A stretch of DNA of 64,000 nucleotides from CAIWMF01 sp964402065 (GCA_964402065.1 CAYOAN010000004.1:62001-126000); one strand, 5' to 3'. Shown: positions 52,624 through 62,026, counted from the first letter of the stretch. The notes: generated by a model not told the origin, from the letters alone. Numbers and translations are program-made.

Positions 52624-53835
52624 CTAACCGAGAGGAAAACTTTTTCCCAGCATTTTTTGAAGTGTCGTCGCCGCATCAAAATATTCAACTGCGGTTGAGC
52701 GTGCCATTTTAGAAAGACGAGGCCAATCTTGAAGCACTCGTTGTGCAGCTTCCACTGAATCTTCTAAATTGGAAACAAAGAGCATGCCGCTCTCTTTAGG
52801 AAGAAATTGTTCAGCTCCAGTTGGCTCAGTAATAACTGGGCGGCCAAGTGCCAAATAAGCTGCTGCACGATCACTCAGCCAACCGCTGTGCATTTGAGCT
52901 TCTAATTTAACAGCAGTAAATTCAGCGAAAGAACCTGCAAGATAATTCCAATATCGTTGCGGCGTCGGCATCAGTCGATGCGGAGAAACAACACGCCATC
53001 CAGCTTTTCGCAAGCGCTTGCGTTCTAAATCATCAGGATTTAAATTCATAGCTAATTCAAAAATGGCTTGAGGAACACGACGGGGAAGGTCCATATAAGG
53101 CTCAAAGGCAGCCTTCTTTGAAAAATCATGATAAGTACCATCGATTTCAATAGCTCCGTCCCAATACCATTGGCCAATCGTGGTAAAGCGAGGAGATGTT
53201 TTAAAAAAGGGTTTCGGCGCTGCTTTTAAAAATGTGGTATCGACAAGCGGAAAAAAAGATTTCCAAGGAACTGGTGATTTTGGAAGTCGTGGATCGATTT
53301 GATCCATGCAGAGTCCTACGGACCAAAATTCATCGTGATATGATTGGCCCATTTCGATTTGATCCATCCAAAACAAGACTTCTGAAGGGTCGAGGCTTAC
53401 AAGAAGTTTTTTTCCAAAAAGTGTGAGGAGGGGAGGTTTTAGTGAATAACTAAGGTTGAGGAGTGTTGCATGTGGCGCTAACTGGAGGAGGGTGGAGCTG
53501 CTCATCCCATAAGCCTTCATCTTGGCAAGATCGTGTTCTTCTGGTTTTTTTTGCTGAAGAATTTTTGGCTCAAGAAGCAGGCAATACTCGATGTCATAGT
53601 GGCGCATTCGCCGCTCAAAAATGCTGATGCGATGTTCATCAAGGGCCGTGTCACCACTTTCAGGGAGTATTTCTAACCAAATGCCTCGAACGCCTTGTTT
53701 TTTCAAGCGTTGGAGTCCGAGCAAATATTGAAGCGGCACTGAAAAATTACCGCCACCCATGGAGTACTTTGCGGCGAAGCCGCAGCCAACGAAGACAGGG
53801 TGGGATTTGGAGAGTGAAGACTGGAGAGTATTCAT
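52624..53835 (-). CDS. Glycosyltransferase in the putative ceramide cluster (1)
   Basis: A 403-residue GT-B-like protein. Its C-terminal region SGWLSDRAAAYLALGRPVIT, followed by EPTGAEQFLP, is the conserved nucleotide-sugar-binding part. The same pattern occurs in the 394-residue protein at 55.1-56.2 kb (GWFSDRSACYLAAGRPVITQ), so the two are paralogues. The gene lies 23 bp upstream of the serine palmitoyltransferase-like gene on the same strand, a likely cotranscript. The start could be ATG 53835 or a GTG at 53856. The acceptor is unknown; a ceramide head group is a reasonable inference. Confidence 0.66.
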   Translation of the reverse strand: MNTLQSSLSKSHPVFVGCGFAAKYSMGGGNFSVPLQYLLGLQRLKKQGVRGIWLEILPESGDTALDEHRISIFERRMRHYDIEYCLLLEPKILQQKKPEEHDLAKMKAYGMSSSTLLQLAPHATLLNLSYSLKPPLLTLFGKKLLVSLDPSEVLFWMDQIEMGQSYHDEFWSVGLCMDQIDPRLPKSPVPWKSFFPLVDTTFLKAAPKPFFKTSPRFTTIGQWYWDGAIEIDGTYHDFSKKAAFEPYMDLPRRVPQAIFELAMNLNPDDLERKRLRKAGWRVVSPHRLMPTPQRYWNYLAGSFAEFTAVKLEAQMHSGWLSDRAAAYLALGRPVITEPTGAEQFLPKESGMLFVSNLEDSVEAAQRVLQDWPRLSKMARSTAVEYFDAATTLQKMLGKSFPLG

Positions 53836-53949
53836 GGCTTTTAAAAGAACATGCACAAAGCTTGAAAGTGAATATCGTGCTTGTGTATGAGATGGCTTGG
53901 TACTTAATGTTTATGGAATTTACTTTTTACTCCTATTAAGAAATAGAAT

Positions 53950-53980
53950 GCTAAATGCTTAAATGCTTAAATGCTTAAAT
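53950..53980 (+). repeat. Tandem 8-bp repeat upstream of an orphan gene
   Basis: The unit AATGCTTA recurs about four times with one variation (GCTAAATGCTTAAATGCTTA then AATGCTTAAATTT) immediately before the ATG at 53985. Such a tract can change length by slippage and thereby alter expression of the downstream gene. Confidence 0.72.
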
Positions 53981-53984
53981 TTTT

Positions 53985-55046
53985 ATGAGTTCTAATATAG
54001 ATAGAGGAGCAAGCTGGCCAGAAAAACCAAGCTTGCTAACTTACCAGCCTGAGAGCGAGATAACAAGCTGGATTCCATCGAGTGAATCTAGGAAATCAAT
54101 AACTCAAGTTCTTCCAAAAGAAACTTTCTATGAACGCATCTCTCGTCTCATTGGCAATGTTGGCAAATACCTTATGAGTTGTTTTTGCTTTAGCAAGAAA
54201 GCTAATGCCGCTACGTCAAATTCATTGAGTCTATTTTATCAAATTCAGGAAGAACCTCAAAAAGATCAAATAACCGATGGAAAATTAACAGCGATTGCTG
54301 CTACTACAGACGGTAATACTGTTGGAGTGGAGGTTCCATGCAAAAGTTCCTTTCAAGCTGGATCTCCATTCAGACAAGAGCTGGCAACAAATCTTTCATC
54401 TGCCATAGTAGAACAGCTAATAAAAGCTAAAGAGCAAGGCCCTGATCTTTTACGGAAGCAGTTTTTATTGGATTATTGCCGTTCTACTTCTTATCAAATC
54501 GAAAGAAGTCCTAATGATACAATTAATATAAAGGAGGATGATGCTGAAAATGCCACTAACAAAATGAAGGCATTTTTGGGTGAGGATTTTGATGCCATTA
54601 TCACAATTGCTAATCAGTCTTTAGGAAATGAGCTATGTCAGAGTTTAGTATTAGCTCCTGCTCAATTAATTGAGTACGTTGCGCTAACGGATAATGGAGA
54701 AGATGCGTGCTCCTTAGACTATCACTTAAGCAAAATAGAAAATGCTAATCATCCTCCTCGTTTTATTCTGACTTTTTCCAATTCCGGTAGCGGTAAAATT
54801 TTATTTAAAAAAAATGAGCAGGATCAAAGCTTCGATGTGTTGTCACTGAGCTCAGACACCATTAAAAATATTCCGGACATTGATGAAAAAGATAAAAATC
54901 CAACGATGATGGTAAGAGCAATAATTTCTATTGAGATTTCAAGAAATGAGCAATTTGATGATCAAAAACCTATTGGTAAAGATAACCCTTCACATCGAGT
55001 GATCTGTTCTCAACTGGAAACAGAATATAACATTACAACAAGCTGA
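53985..55046 (+). CDS. Unknown orphan protein inside the ceramide cluster
   Basis: A 353-residue soluble protein, no signal peptide. The N-terminal 90 residues are low in structure and contain a cysteine/phenylalanine patch (YLMSCFCFSKK) that could be an acylation or membrane-contact site. The remainder (from about 120) appears folded with acidic helices (EDDAENATNKMKAFLGEDFD) and a serine/glycine strand (ILTFSNSGSGKILFKK). I recognise no family. It is on the plus strand while all neighbours are minus, with the 8-bp tandem repeat at its 5' end and an A-terminus-like sequence (TATAGCGTATTAAA at 55047-55060) at its 3' end, so it looks inserted. Confidence 0.58.
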   Translation: MSSNIDRGASWPEKPSLLTYQPESEITSWIPSSESRKSITQVLPKETFYERISRLIGNVGKYLMSCFCFSKKANAATSNSLSLFYQIQEEPQKDQITDGKLTAIAATTDGNTVGVEVPCKSSFQAGSPFRQELATNLSSAIVEQLIKAKEQGPDLLRKQFLLDYCRSTSYQIERSPNDTINIKEDDAENATNKMKAFLGEDFDAIITIANQSLGNELCQSLVLAPAQLIEYVALTDNGEDACSLDYHLSKIENANHPPRFILTFSNSGSGKILFKKNEQDQSFDVLSLSSDTIKNIPDIDEKDKNPTMMVRAIISIEISRNEQFDDQKPIGKDNPSHRVICSQLETEYNITTS

Positions 55047-55055
55047 TATAGCGTA

Positions 55056-56240
55056 TTAAACGCCGGCTCTTTCAAGCAGAGACGTTAAAACTTTTTCTGC
55101 CTCAAAAAATTCCCGAGCGATATTCAAGGCAGCACGAGAATGCTTTTGATAATCAGCACGGATGGAATGAACCGCTTCAACAATTTCTTCTGTTGTAGAA
55201 AATCCAATAAGACCTTCTTTTCCTTCTCCATAAAACTTACTAAATCCTGTCTCTTGCGTAATAACTGGTCGTCCAGCCGCTAAATAACAGGCGCTTCGAT
55301 CACTGAACCAGCCTGTGTGAAGACGAACATACTGATCTTTAGCACATGTGAACTCACCTTTCGAATTACAGATATAATCACGATAGTCATTCCAGTGAGT
55401 GCTTAAATCGTGAGGTAGAATCAGGCGCCAGTTATTTTGGTAGAAAAGTTCTTGCTCTGCTGGCTCTTTAATATCGGTTGCGAGTTCAAACATTTCTCCT
55501 GATTTTTTAGGAGCTTCGACAAATTTTAAAAACTCAAGCGACTTGCTCCATAGGTAATTTGAATCACGCCAAACAATATCTTTTTTGCCGCTTGTCGACC
55601 AATTGCAGATAGAGGTGAAGACAGCAGCTTCTGCTGTTGACAATGCTTTTGCTTGCTCAGACCAAAGATCTGTCACTACAGGTTGTCGGGTCGGAAGCCA
55701 GGTTAGGCCGTGCGTTGGAACAGGAAAGTCAGGAGAACCAATGTTTTCTCCAAAGGTAAAAAGATGACGATGGTGTTTTAAAAAAGAGATCGTTGCCTCA
55801 TTGCTCTGATCAACTTTGATTTGTTCCACCCCAGGATCGCTCTCGACGTAGATTAAGTTCGGGATGAGCGCAAGATCTTCATTGAGGTTGTGAGAGCCAC
55901 AGATGTTAAGCGCTGCATCGGAATTGCGATAGAGTTGCAGCAAGTCTTCATGTTTCATTCCTGCCATCTCAAAAGTCTCACGATAACGAGCACAGTAGGC
56001 CCAGCGTCCCTCAAAAGCATGTTCCTTTGCTAAGGTCCTGAGCGTTTGAGCGGCATAGGAATAATCATCGGAGATATCAAAATTAGAAGGGTTGTAAGGA
56101 AAACGTGAAGTATCTTCCACGTAGTAAACTTCATGCCCCAGGCGTTGTAATCCAACAATGTAGTGGATGTGTTGCCAAATCACGCCAGCGATTGGACAGC
56201 CTCCCATAAAGCCCAAAACAATAATCTTTTTCTTTTTCAC
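55056..56240 (-). CDS. Glycosyltransferase in the putative ceramide cluster (2)
   Basis: A 394-residue protein similar in layout to the 403-residue glycosyltransferase at 52.6-53.8 kb. The N-terminus IIVLGFMGGCPIAGVIWQHI, VGLQRLGHEVYYVED and the C-terminal GEFTCAKDQYVRLHTGWFSD followed by RSACYLAAGRPVITQETG mark a GT-B-type enzyme. The start codon is GTG. It follows the ABC exporter gene on the same strand at 128 bp. A role in adding a sugar to a lipid acceptor is inferred from the context. Confidence 0.66.
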   Translation of the reverse strand: MKKKKIIVLGFMGGCPIAGVIWQHIHYIVGLQRLGHEVYYVEDTSRFPYNPSNFDISDDYSYAAQTLRTLAKEHAFEGRWAYCARYRETFEMAGMKHEDLLQLYRNSDAALNICGSHNLNEDLALIPNLIYVESDPGVEQIKVDQSNEATISFLKHHRHLFTFGENIGSPDFPVPTHGLTWLPTRQPVVTDLWSEQAKALSTAEAAVFTSICNWSTSGKKDIVWRDSNYLWSKSLEFLKFVEAPKKSGEMFELATDIKEPAEQELFYQNNWRLILPHDLSTHWNDYRDYICNSKGEFTCAKDQYVRLHTGWFSDRSACYLAAGRPVITQETGFSKFYGEGKEGLIGFSTTEEIVEAVHSIRADYQKHSRAALNIAREFFEAEKVLTSLLERAGV

Positions 56241-56368
56241 GGTTTTAAAAATTCAATATGGATGTCTTGCGATTTAATGGTCTTAACATCATCACCACGT
56301 GTTACCCAAGTTTAAGATGTGAATGATGTTTGATAAGTCAAAGAACTTCCAGGAAAACTTTTTGAAGT

Positions 56369-58141
56369 TCATTCCATGGCTTGATGCAATCGAGCATAAA
56401 CACCATTATCTGCTAACAACTCTTTGCCACTCCCTTGTTGAACGATTGTTCCATTTTGTAAAACTACAATATGATTCAGGCGGTGAACTGTAGCAATGCG
56501 ATGAGTCACAATCAACGTTGTGCGACCTTTCATAAGTTCAAAAATAGTCTCCATGATCTCTTTTTCAGTTGCCGGATCAAGAGCTGAAGTTGGTTCATCA
56601 AGGAGAAGGATCGGAGCATTTTTTAAGAAAGCACGGGCAATTCCAATACGTTGACGTTGACCAACGCTTAAATGACCGCCTCGTTCTCCAACCGGCGAGT
56701 CAAAGCCCTTTGGCATTGCCATAATAAAATCATAAGCTTGAGCACGCTTAGCAGCTTCTACGATCTCTTCATCAGTTGCTCCTTCGCGACCATAAGCAAT
56801 ATTTTCTTTAATCGTAGAAGAAAATAAAACCGTTTCTTGAAAAACCATTCCAATTTGCGCTCGGAGTGAAGCCTTAGTTACCTTGCGGAGATCATGGCCA
56901 TCAATACGGACAATACCTTGGCAAGGATCATAAAATCGAGGGATTAGACTTAAGAGTGTACTTTTTCCTGTTCCGGTAGGCCCAACAAAAGCGACTGTTT
57001 CGCCAGGAGGGATGATCAGATTGATGTTTTTTAAAATTTGCTTTTCAGGAGCGTATGAAAAAGAAACATTGCTAAAGCTAATTTCGCCACTCACTTTTTC
57101 GAGGAGTGTTGCATCAGGAGCCTCTTCTGTTTCTTCTTTTTCATCTAAAACTTCAAAACAACGCTGTGCACCAACAGCTGCTCCTTCTAATGCCCAAGCA
57201 GTGTAGGTGAGTTGCTCAATGGGTGTATAAAGCATGGTTAAATACGATGCAAAAACCAACAGATCACCAAGTGTTAGTTTTCCATGGAGTACTTGAAAAG
57301 CACCAGTGGCATACATCAAAGAAGTTCCCAGTGCCATCAATGTTCCTACAACTAACGCACTTTGCGTGGAGGTAATGTTCATTTTAAAATTAGCCTCCAA
57401 GCTTTGGGTTGCCGCTTGAAGAAATTGGCCAATTTCAAAAGATTCACGACCAAATGATCGAATCATTCTAACTGAACTTAAGCCTTCTTGTGTGGTAGCA
57501 AGCAAATCACTCTCACGTTCTTGAATTGCAGTGGAGGCTCGACGAATTTTTTCGGAATAAAAACGGATGCCAAACATGACGACTGGAAGAACAACAAAAG
57601 AAACTAAAGTTAGTTTCCAATCCATCCGCACCATAAGGGTAAAAGCAGCAATAAGTGTGATAGCTTCTGTAAAAATGGTGGAAAAACCTTTGTTGTACAT
57701 TGTTTGAATCGATTGAGAATCATAGGCGACCCGATATGAAGAATCGCTACTCCGTCGCGCATCGTGATATTTCAAAGGTAAGGACTGAAGGCAGGAATAA
57801 AGGTCGGCGCGAAGTTTCAGTGTTCCTTTTAATCCAATGCGAATAAGCAAAATATTGCTCAGCAAATTAACACCGCTTGCTAAGAGGGTAATAAAAACAA
57901 GCGCTCCTGAAAGGATCAGAATTTGATGCGAAGGAGAACTCCAGCCAAGCCAGCGAGCAACGAACAATTCTGAGGTGTTCCCACCAGCGCGCGTCGTGGG
58001 TAAAATTCCATCTACAATAAATTTAAACGGCCATGGCTTTAAGAGATTAAGGGCAACTCCCAAGCTCATGAGAAAAAGCGACAACAATGTTTGCCAAAGA
58101 AATTGTTTAAAATAACGAAAGACGCGAAGATAAAGAGACAT
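56369..58141 (-). CDS. MsbA-like ABC exporter (fused permease and ATPase)
   Basis: A 590-residue half-transporter with an N-terminal six-helix domain (about 1-310) and a C-terminal ATPase: Walker A GPTGTGKSTLLSLIP, FQETVLFSSTIKENIAYG (Q-loop), signature LSVGQRQRIGIARAFLK, Walker B PILLLDEPTSALDP and switch VTHRIATVHR. It resembles lipid flippases of the MsbA family and other lipid or drug exporters. It heads the minus-strand series of the cluster, so a sphingolipid or glycolipid is a plausible cargo. The ATG at 58141 is preferred over the ATG 18 codons upstream at 58195. Confidence 0.85.
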   Translation of the reverse strand: MSLYLRVFRYFKQFLWQTLLSLFLMSLGVALNLLKPWPFKFIVDGILPTTRAGGNTSELFVARWLGWSSPSHQILILSGALVFITLLASGVNLLSNILLIRIGLKGTLKLRADLYSCLQSLPLKYHDARRSSDSSYRVAYDSQSIQTMYNKGFSTIFTEAITLIAAFTLMVRMDWKLTLVSFVVLPVVMFGIRFYSEKIRRASTAIQERESDLLATTQEGLSSVRMIRSFGRESFEIGQFLQAATQSLEANFKMNITSTQSALVVGTLMALGTSLMYATGAFQVLHGKLTLGDLLVFASYLTMLYTPIEQLTYTAWALEGAAVGAQRCFEVLDEKEETEEAPDATLLEKVSGEISFSNVSFSYAPEKQILKNINLIIPPGETVAFVGPTGTGKSTLLSLIPRFYDPCQGIVRIDGHDLRKVTKASLRAQIGMVFQETVLFSSTIKENIAYGREGATDEEIVEAAKRAQAYDFIMAMPKGFDSPVGERGGHLSVGQRQRIGIARAFLKNAPILLLDEPTSALDPATEKEIMETIFELMKGRTTLIVTHRIATVHRLNHIVVLQNGTIVQQGSGKELLADNGVYARLHQAME

Positions 58142-58250
58142 TGAAAGTAGAATATAGATTAGAGAGTACTGGTTACAGGAAAAAAGAGAGGGCAAATTGA
58201 TTCCAAGCTAGCTATTGTTCCTGATTTTATTAATCTCAAACGAAATCTTT

Positions 58251-58952
58251 ATGAGCGTATTCGACAATTTTCCAAATGACGAGAAGGACCCCAACTCCAT
58301 TCCTGCCTTAGAGGCAGAGGTGGAAGAGGCAAAGTCGTTATTTCACCATCTCTGCAATCGTTTGTTAATGGGGGTGGCTGTCGTAGTCCCTTTGATTGCC
58401 ACTGTTCTTGTTTTGGAAATCGCTTATAATTTTATCAATGGAGTAACAGCTCCTTTGTATCGTGCTCTTAAAATTAATATTCCAGGAATTGGTTTTGTGA
58501 CCACGATTGTGCTGTTGATTATTTTGGGGTTTATGACAACGCACGTCATTGGCAACAAGGTCTTGAGCGCTATCGAATCTTTATTTCATCGTATTCCACT
58601 CGTGGCTCAAATTTATGGAATTGTAAAACAGGCTTTGGAGTCTTTTAAAACAATTAAGTCAGCCGGAAATTTTAAACGCGTTGCTTATGTCGAATGTCCT
58701 TCGACAGGGTGCATGCTTGTTGGCTATGTAACTGGTCAAATCAATGAGCCAAAGCTTGGTGGACAAATGACGATGGTCTTTGTGCCTCATTCTCCCAATC
58801 CCTTAACAGGCTTTTTGATTATTGTTCAAAATGAAAAAGTCATTGAAAGCTCATTAACGTTAGAGCAGGTAACCAAGCTTGTGATGTCTGCAGGATTGGT
58901 TGCACCTCCAACAGCAGAATCCACTAGCCAGGATAGTTCATCACTCTCCTAA
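58251..58952 (+). CDS. DUF502 family membrane protein
   Basis: A 233-residue protein with two N-terminal hydrophobic helices (GVAVVVPLIATVLVLEIAYN and IGFVTTIVLLIILGFMTTHV) and a DUF502 core: IPLVAQIYGIVKQALESFKT, FKRVAYVECPSTGCMLVGYV and FVPHSPNPLTGFLIIV. DUF502 proteins are widespread; their function is not established. The start is the ATG at 58251 (the open frame starts earlier at a TTG). It diverges from the ABC exporter gene by about 110 bp. Confidence 0.85.
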   Translation: MSVFDNFPNDEKDPNSIPALEAEVEEAKSLFHHLCNRLLMGVAVVVPLIATVLVLEIAYNFINGVTAPLYRALKINIPGIGFVTTIVLLIILGFMTTHVIGNKVLSAIESLFHRIPLVAQIYGIVKQALESFKTIKSAGNFKRVAYVECPSTGCMLVGYVTGQINEPKLGGQMTMVFVPHSPNPLTGFLIIVQNEKVIESSLTLEQVTKLVMSAGLVAPPTAESTSQDSSSLS

Positions 58953-59274
58953 CGAGAAAATCACAAAGACTAGAGCGTATTAAAAAATATGATAGTCGAT
59001 GTAGTGCCAGGAATGAGGAGCGCAGAAACGCAGTGTATATCCCATACTCGAGGCTTTAAGCACCGGAGTAACGCCGCAATACGCGGCTATAGAATTTTTT
59101 AAAATGCTCTAATGGATAGGGGAGGCGGACAAAGAAGTTCGATTTAATCCGCTATACCTTCAAAATTGAAAGACTGCACTATCACACCTTGCTTTTATTA
59201 GTCAGGCTTGCCAGCTCTCTTTCTCATTTGAGCGCGCTATCAACGACTTAATTTGATCTGATGGTGGTTGAATT
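58953..59274. other. Intergenic region with family A copy 4
   Basis: A 322-bp gap between convergent genes. It contains the fourth family A element (58973-59109) and about 165 bp of sequence with nothing recognised. Confidence 0.55.
58973..59109 (-). mobile_element. Family A inverted-repeat element, copy 4 (inverted)
   Basis: A 137-bp family A copy in the opposite orientation to copies 1 to 3. It begins GAGCGTATTAAAAAATATGA and ends CTATAGAATTTTTTAAAATGCTC minus the outermost bases, with TA on both sides (58971-58972 and 59110-59111). Opposite orientation with conserved flanks supports a mobile origin. Confidence 0.82.
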
Positions 59275-60780
59275 CTAAAGTGAATGAATCTGATCGCACT
59301 TTAAGGCCTTATGAAGATTAAGGCGCCCGCCTGAAATTGTTTTACCTTCAAGCTCGGGAAGTTTGTCTGTGGTTGCTAAAAGGAGGTCAATTAATTGCTG
59401 ATAGGAGAAGCTAGGAAATTGCTCCATCATCAATGCTAATGCTCCTGTTACGTGAGGAGCTGCCATAGAGGTCCCTGAACTCACGTGATAAGCATGGTCA
59501 TTCTCAAACCATGTAGAATAAATTTCTTCTCCAGGAGCTGCGAGGCCAACTGTTTTTGGACCATAATTAGAAAAATTTGAGAGCCCATTAAAAAGAGAAC
59601 TAGAAGCAACGGCAACAATATTGTCCAACTCATAGCCTGCTGGATAACAAGGAAAATTAAAAAAATTGCTGCTGTCATTATCATTATCTGCATGATTGTT
59701 TCCAGCAGCAGTTACGACGATAATATTATTGTCGCGGGCCTCTTCAAAGGCAGCTTTTTCTATGGACGAAGGAACAATGGTTCCAAAGCTACAATTTAAA
59801 ATACGAGCACCATGATTGCAGGCGTAATCAATTGCTGCTACCTCGTCACTAATGACCCCCATTCCTGAAGCATCTAAAAATTTACATGCCATCAGTTGTA
59901 CTTTCCAAGCGACACCTGTGATGCCAATACCATTGCCACCAACGGCACCAATGATTCCGGCACAATGAGTCCCATGGCCTTCATCGTCCATAGGATCTCC
60001 TGTATGAGCGACAGCATTCGTTCCGTAGAGATCTCCATTAACAGGGTTGGGATTATGCCACATATTGTCAGCCAAGTCTTCATGTGTATAACGGATTCCA
60101 GAATCAATAAGAGCAACAACAATGGAAGCCGCACTATTTCTTATCTTCCAACCTTTCTCAGCATCAATGCCGCTTGAAAAATGGACCCCGTCGCGAGCGC
60201 CTGTTTCCAAAAGGGTCCATGACTTCCATAAATTATATTGCAATGGATAAAGAGGATCGTTCGGCAATGATGTTTCTCTTCTACAATCAGCTGTTGAGCA
60301 AATATAGTCAGGTTCACTATGAGTAACAGCAAGATGCTTTGTCGTAATGAGCTCAAGCACCTTAGGAATTTCATCTACAGAAATCGTTTTTAGATTCAAG
60401 CGATAGAGAGGAGCTTTGACTGGAATTTTTTCTAATGAAGCGCCCGGAAGATTAAGCTGCTCTAAAAAATGAGCTGGCTTTTCTTTAGGAGATAACGTTA
60501 CCAAGATGTGATCAGCAACCATAGCTACTTCCTCTCCAATTGGAACTTCTGTTATGGCATCTAGTGTTTCTTCTGTGCGAATATAGGGATATTTAAAATG
60601 GGTTTTGAGAATTTTTTTTCTGATTTTCTGATGCGTAATGAGATGTTCTGCTTCAGAGACATCAAGAACAGATGCCGTTGGAAAGTGTGAAGAAACTTGA
60701 TCGGAAGCGCTCTCTCCTTGGAGAGGTGAGAGCAGTACTGCCAGCATAACAATTTGAAGAAAAAAAAATGAGAAACTCAT
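59275..60780 (-). CDS. Secreted subtilisin-like serine protease (S8)
   Basis: A 501-residue subtilase with a signal peptide (FFFLQIVMLAVLLSPLQG). A pro-region follows (about 60-190). The catalytic triad is visible: Asp in VALIDSGIRYTHEDL (about 225), His in DDEGHGTHCAGIIGAVG (about 270) and Ser in SSGTSMAAPHVTGALAL (about 436), with the oxyanion-hole asparagine in VVTAAGNNHAD. It is probably secreted or periplasmic and autoprocessed. No inhibitor or partner gene is adjacent. Confidence 0.93.
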   Translation of the reverse strand: MSFSFFFLQIVMLAVLLSPLQGESASDQVSSHFPTASVLDVSEAEHLITHQKIRKKILKTHFKYPYIRTEETLDAITEVPIGEEVAMVADHILVTLSPKEKPAHFLEQLNLPGASLEKIPVKAPLYRLNLKTISVDEIPKVLELITTKHLAVTHSEPDYICSTADCRRETSLPNDPLYPLQYNLWKSWTLLETGARDGVHFSSGIDAEKGWKIRNSAASIVVALIDSGIRYTHEDLADNMWHNPNPVNGDLYGTNAVAHTGDPMDDEGHGTHCAGIIGAVGGNGIGITGVAWKVQLMACKFLDASGMGVISDEVAAIDYACNHGARILNCSFGTIVPSSIEKAAFEEARDNNIIVVTAAGNNHADNDNDSSNFFNFPCYPAGYELDNIVAVASSSLFNGLSNFSNYGPKTVGLAAPGEEIYSTWFENDHAYHVSSGTSMAAPHVTGALALMMEQFPSFSYQQLIDLLLATTDKLPELEGKTISGGRLNLHKALKCDQIHSL

Positions 60781-60815
60781 GCTTGCATACTTTTTAATTT
60801 AAAATACTTAATTAC

Positions 60816-60887
60816 CGTCCCCGGCGGGAATCGAACCCACATCAAAGGTTTAGGAAACCTCTATTCTATCCGTTGAACTACGGGGAC
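60816..60887 (-). tRNA. tRNA-Arg (anticodon CCT)
   Basis: Reverse-strand cloverleaf of 72 nt. Acceptor GTCCCCG paired with CGGGGAC, anticodon stem GAGGT with loop TTCCTAA (anticodon CCT, codon AGG), T arm GTGGGTTCGATTCCCGC. CCA is not encoded, in contrast to the two other tRNAs of the window. Confidence 0.87.
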
Positions 60888-60928
60888 CACGACAGGAAAA
60901 GATAGCAGTTAAGCTAACTATTTCACGA

Positions 60929-62026
60929 TTAATAAATTTCTACTGGAGAACGCTTCCCATCTTCAGGGCTTTTTTCTGCAGCACGTTCTTCGCCTAGCGT
61001 ATCGACACGAAGTTGCCAGACTTGATCGTCTAGCTTTTTGAATGCTGCTTCCGAAAATTCTGTCGGAGGCCCCATTCGCTTTTTAAAACGAGCAATGTTA
61101 GTCAGAGCTCGTTGTAATTCCTCTTGCGGAAAGGTGGCTAAATGGTGCAGCGCTTCTTCAGCAAGTTCTGTACGGTGACAAATCATTAAGAGATCGTTTC
61201 CTGCAATAAGACCAAGACGTAACATTTCCTCAAAGCCGTAATGATTGAGAATGGCGCCCATATCGAGATCATCTGTCATGATGAGGCCTTCAAATCCCAT
61301 TTCTTCACGTAATAATTTTTTTACAATAGTTTGAGAGAGTGACGCAGGAATGCCAGAAGCGTCAAGTTCTTGAAAAGCAATGTGCCCAATCATCATGCTG
61401 TCAATCTTGGGAACAAAATGACGAAACACTTTTAATTCATGAGCTTCTAATTCGACGCGAGGTCGTGGCAACGCTGAGAGTTCATGATGAGGGTCATTTA
61501 CAGCAGAGGAATATCCGGGAAAATGTTTGCCACAACTCAAAATTCCAGTAGCACGCAACGCATCGTTGAAAATTTCAGCAAGCTCAATTACTTGGTCTGC
61601 ACTGGTTCCATAGCAACGACCTCGCAAGGAGTTATCAGCTTCATCATCAAAGGCAATATCGAGAACAGGACAAAGATCGAGATTAAATCCAAAGAGGCGA
61701 AGCAGTTCGCCTGTTATTTTTCCATGCCGACGGATTAAGTCATGATTTCCTGATTCTCGAAGTTGTCTTGCATTAGGAGGCTCATTTCCCAATAACTTAA
61801 GGCGTGAGACACGACCTCCCTCTTGATCAATCGTAATAATTGGTTCAATTTGGCTCAATTCACGCAGACCGTCAGTGAGTTTTCGGAGTTGGCCTGGCGT
61901 TTGAATGTTCCTTCCAAAAAGAATAAATCCTCCAGGCTGTATGCGTCGAATGAAGTCTGCAAAAGCTGGTTCAATCGTAGTTCCAGGAACACCAATGAGA
62001 AGAAGTTGGCCAAGTTGGTCTGTCAT
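60929..62026 (-). CDS. nagZ: Beta-N-acetylhexosaminidase NagZ (GH3)
   Basis: A 365-residue glycoside hydrolase family 3 enzyme that removes GlcNAc from muropeptides. Visible features are PGGFILFGRNIQTPGQLRKL, the substrate-binding DQEGGRVSRL, the KHFPGYSSAVNDPHHELSAL loop carrying the acid/base His-Asp dyad of NagZ, and the nucleophile in LIMTDDLDMGAI. The open frame begins with a TTG at 62062; the ATG at 62026 gives the usual NagZ start. There is no signal peptide, so it acts in the cytoplasm. It is head to head with namZ. Confidence 0.88.
   Translation of the reverse strand: MTDQLGQLLLIGVPGTTIEPAFADFIRRIQPGGFILFGRNIQTPGQLRKLTDGLRELSQIEPIITIDQEGGRVSRLKLLGNEPPNARQLRESGNHDLIRRHGKITGELLRLFGFNLDLCPVLDIAFDDEADNSLRGRCYGTSADQVIELAEIFNDALRATGILSCGKHFPGYSSAVNDPHHELSALPRPRVELEAHELKVFRHFVPKIDSMMIGHIAFQELDASGIPASLSQTIVKKLLREEMGFEGLIMTDDLDMGAILNHYGFEEMLRLGLIAGNDLLMICHRTELAEEALHHLATFPQEELQRALTNIARFKKRMGPPTEFSEAAFKKLDDQVWQLRVDTLGEERAAEKSPEDGKRSPVEIY

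Noticed and set aside
19032..59109. A CRISPR array or REP cluster for the repeated intergenic sequences
   Set aside because: Copies are 140-160 bp, scattered by tens of kilobases and flanked by TA; no regular spacers occur.
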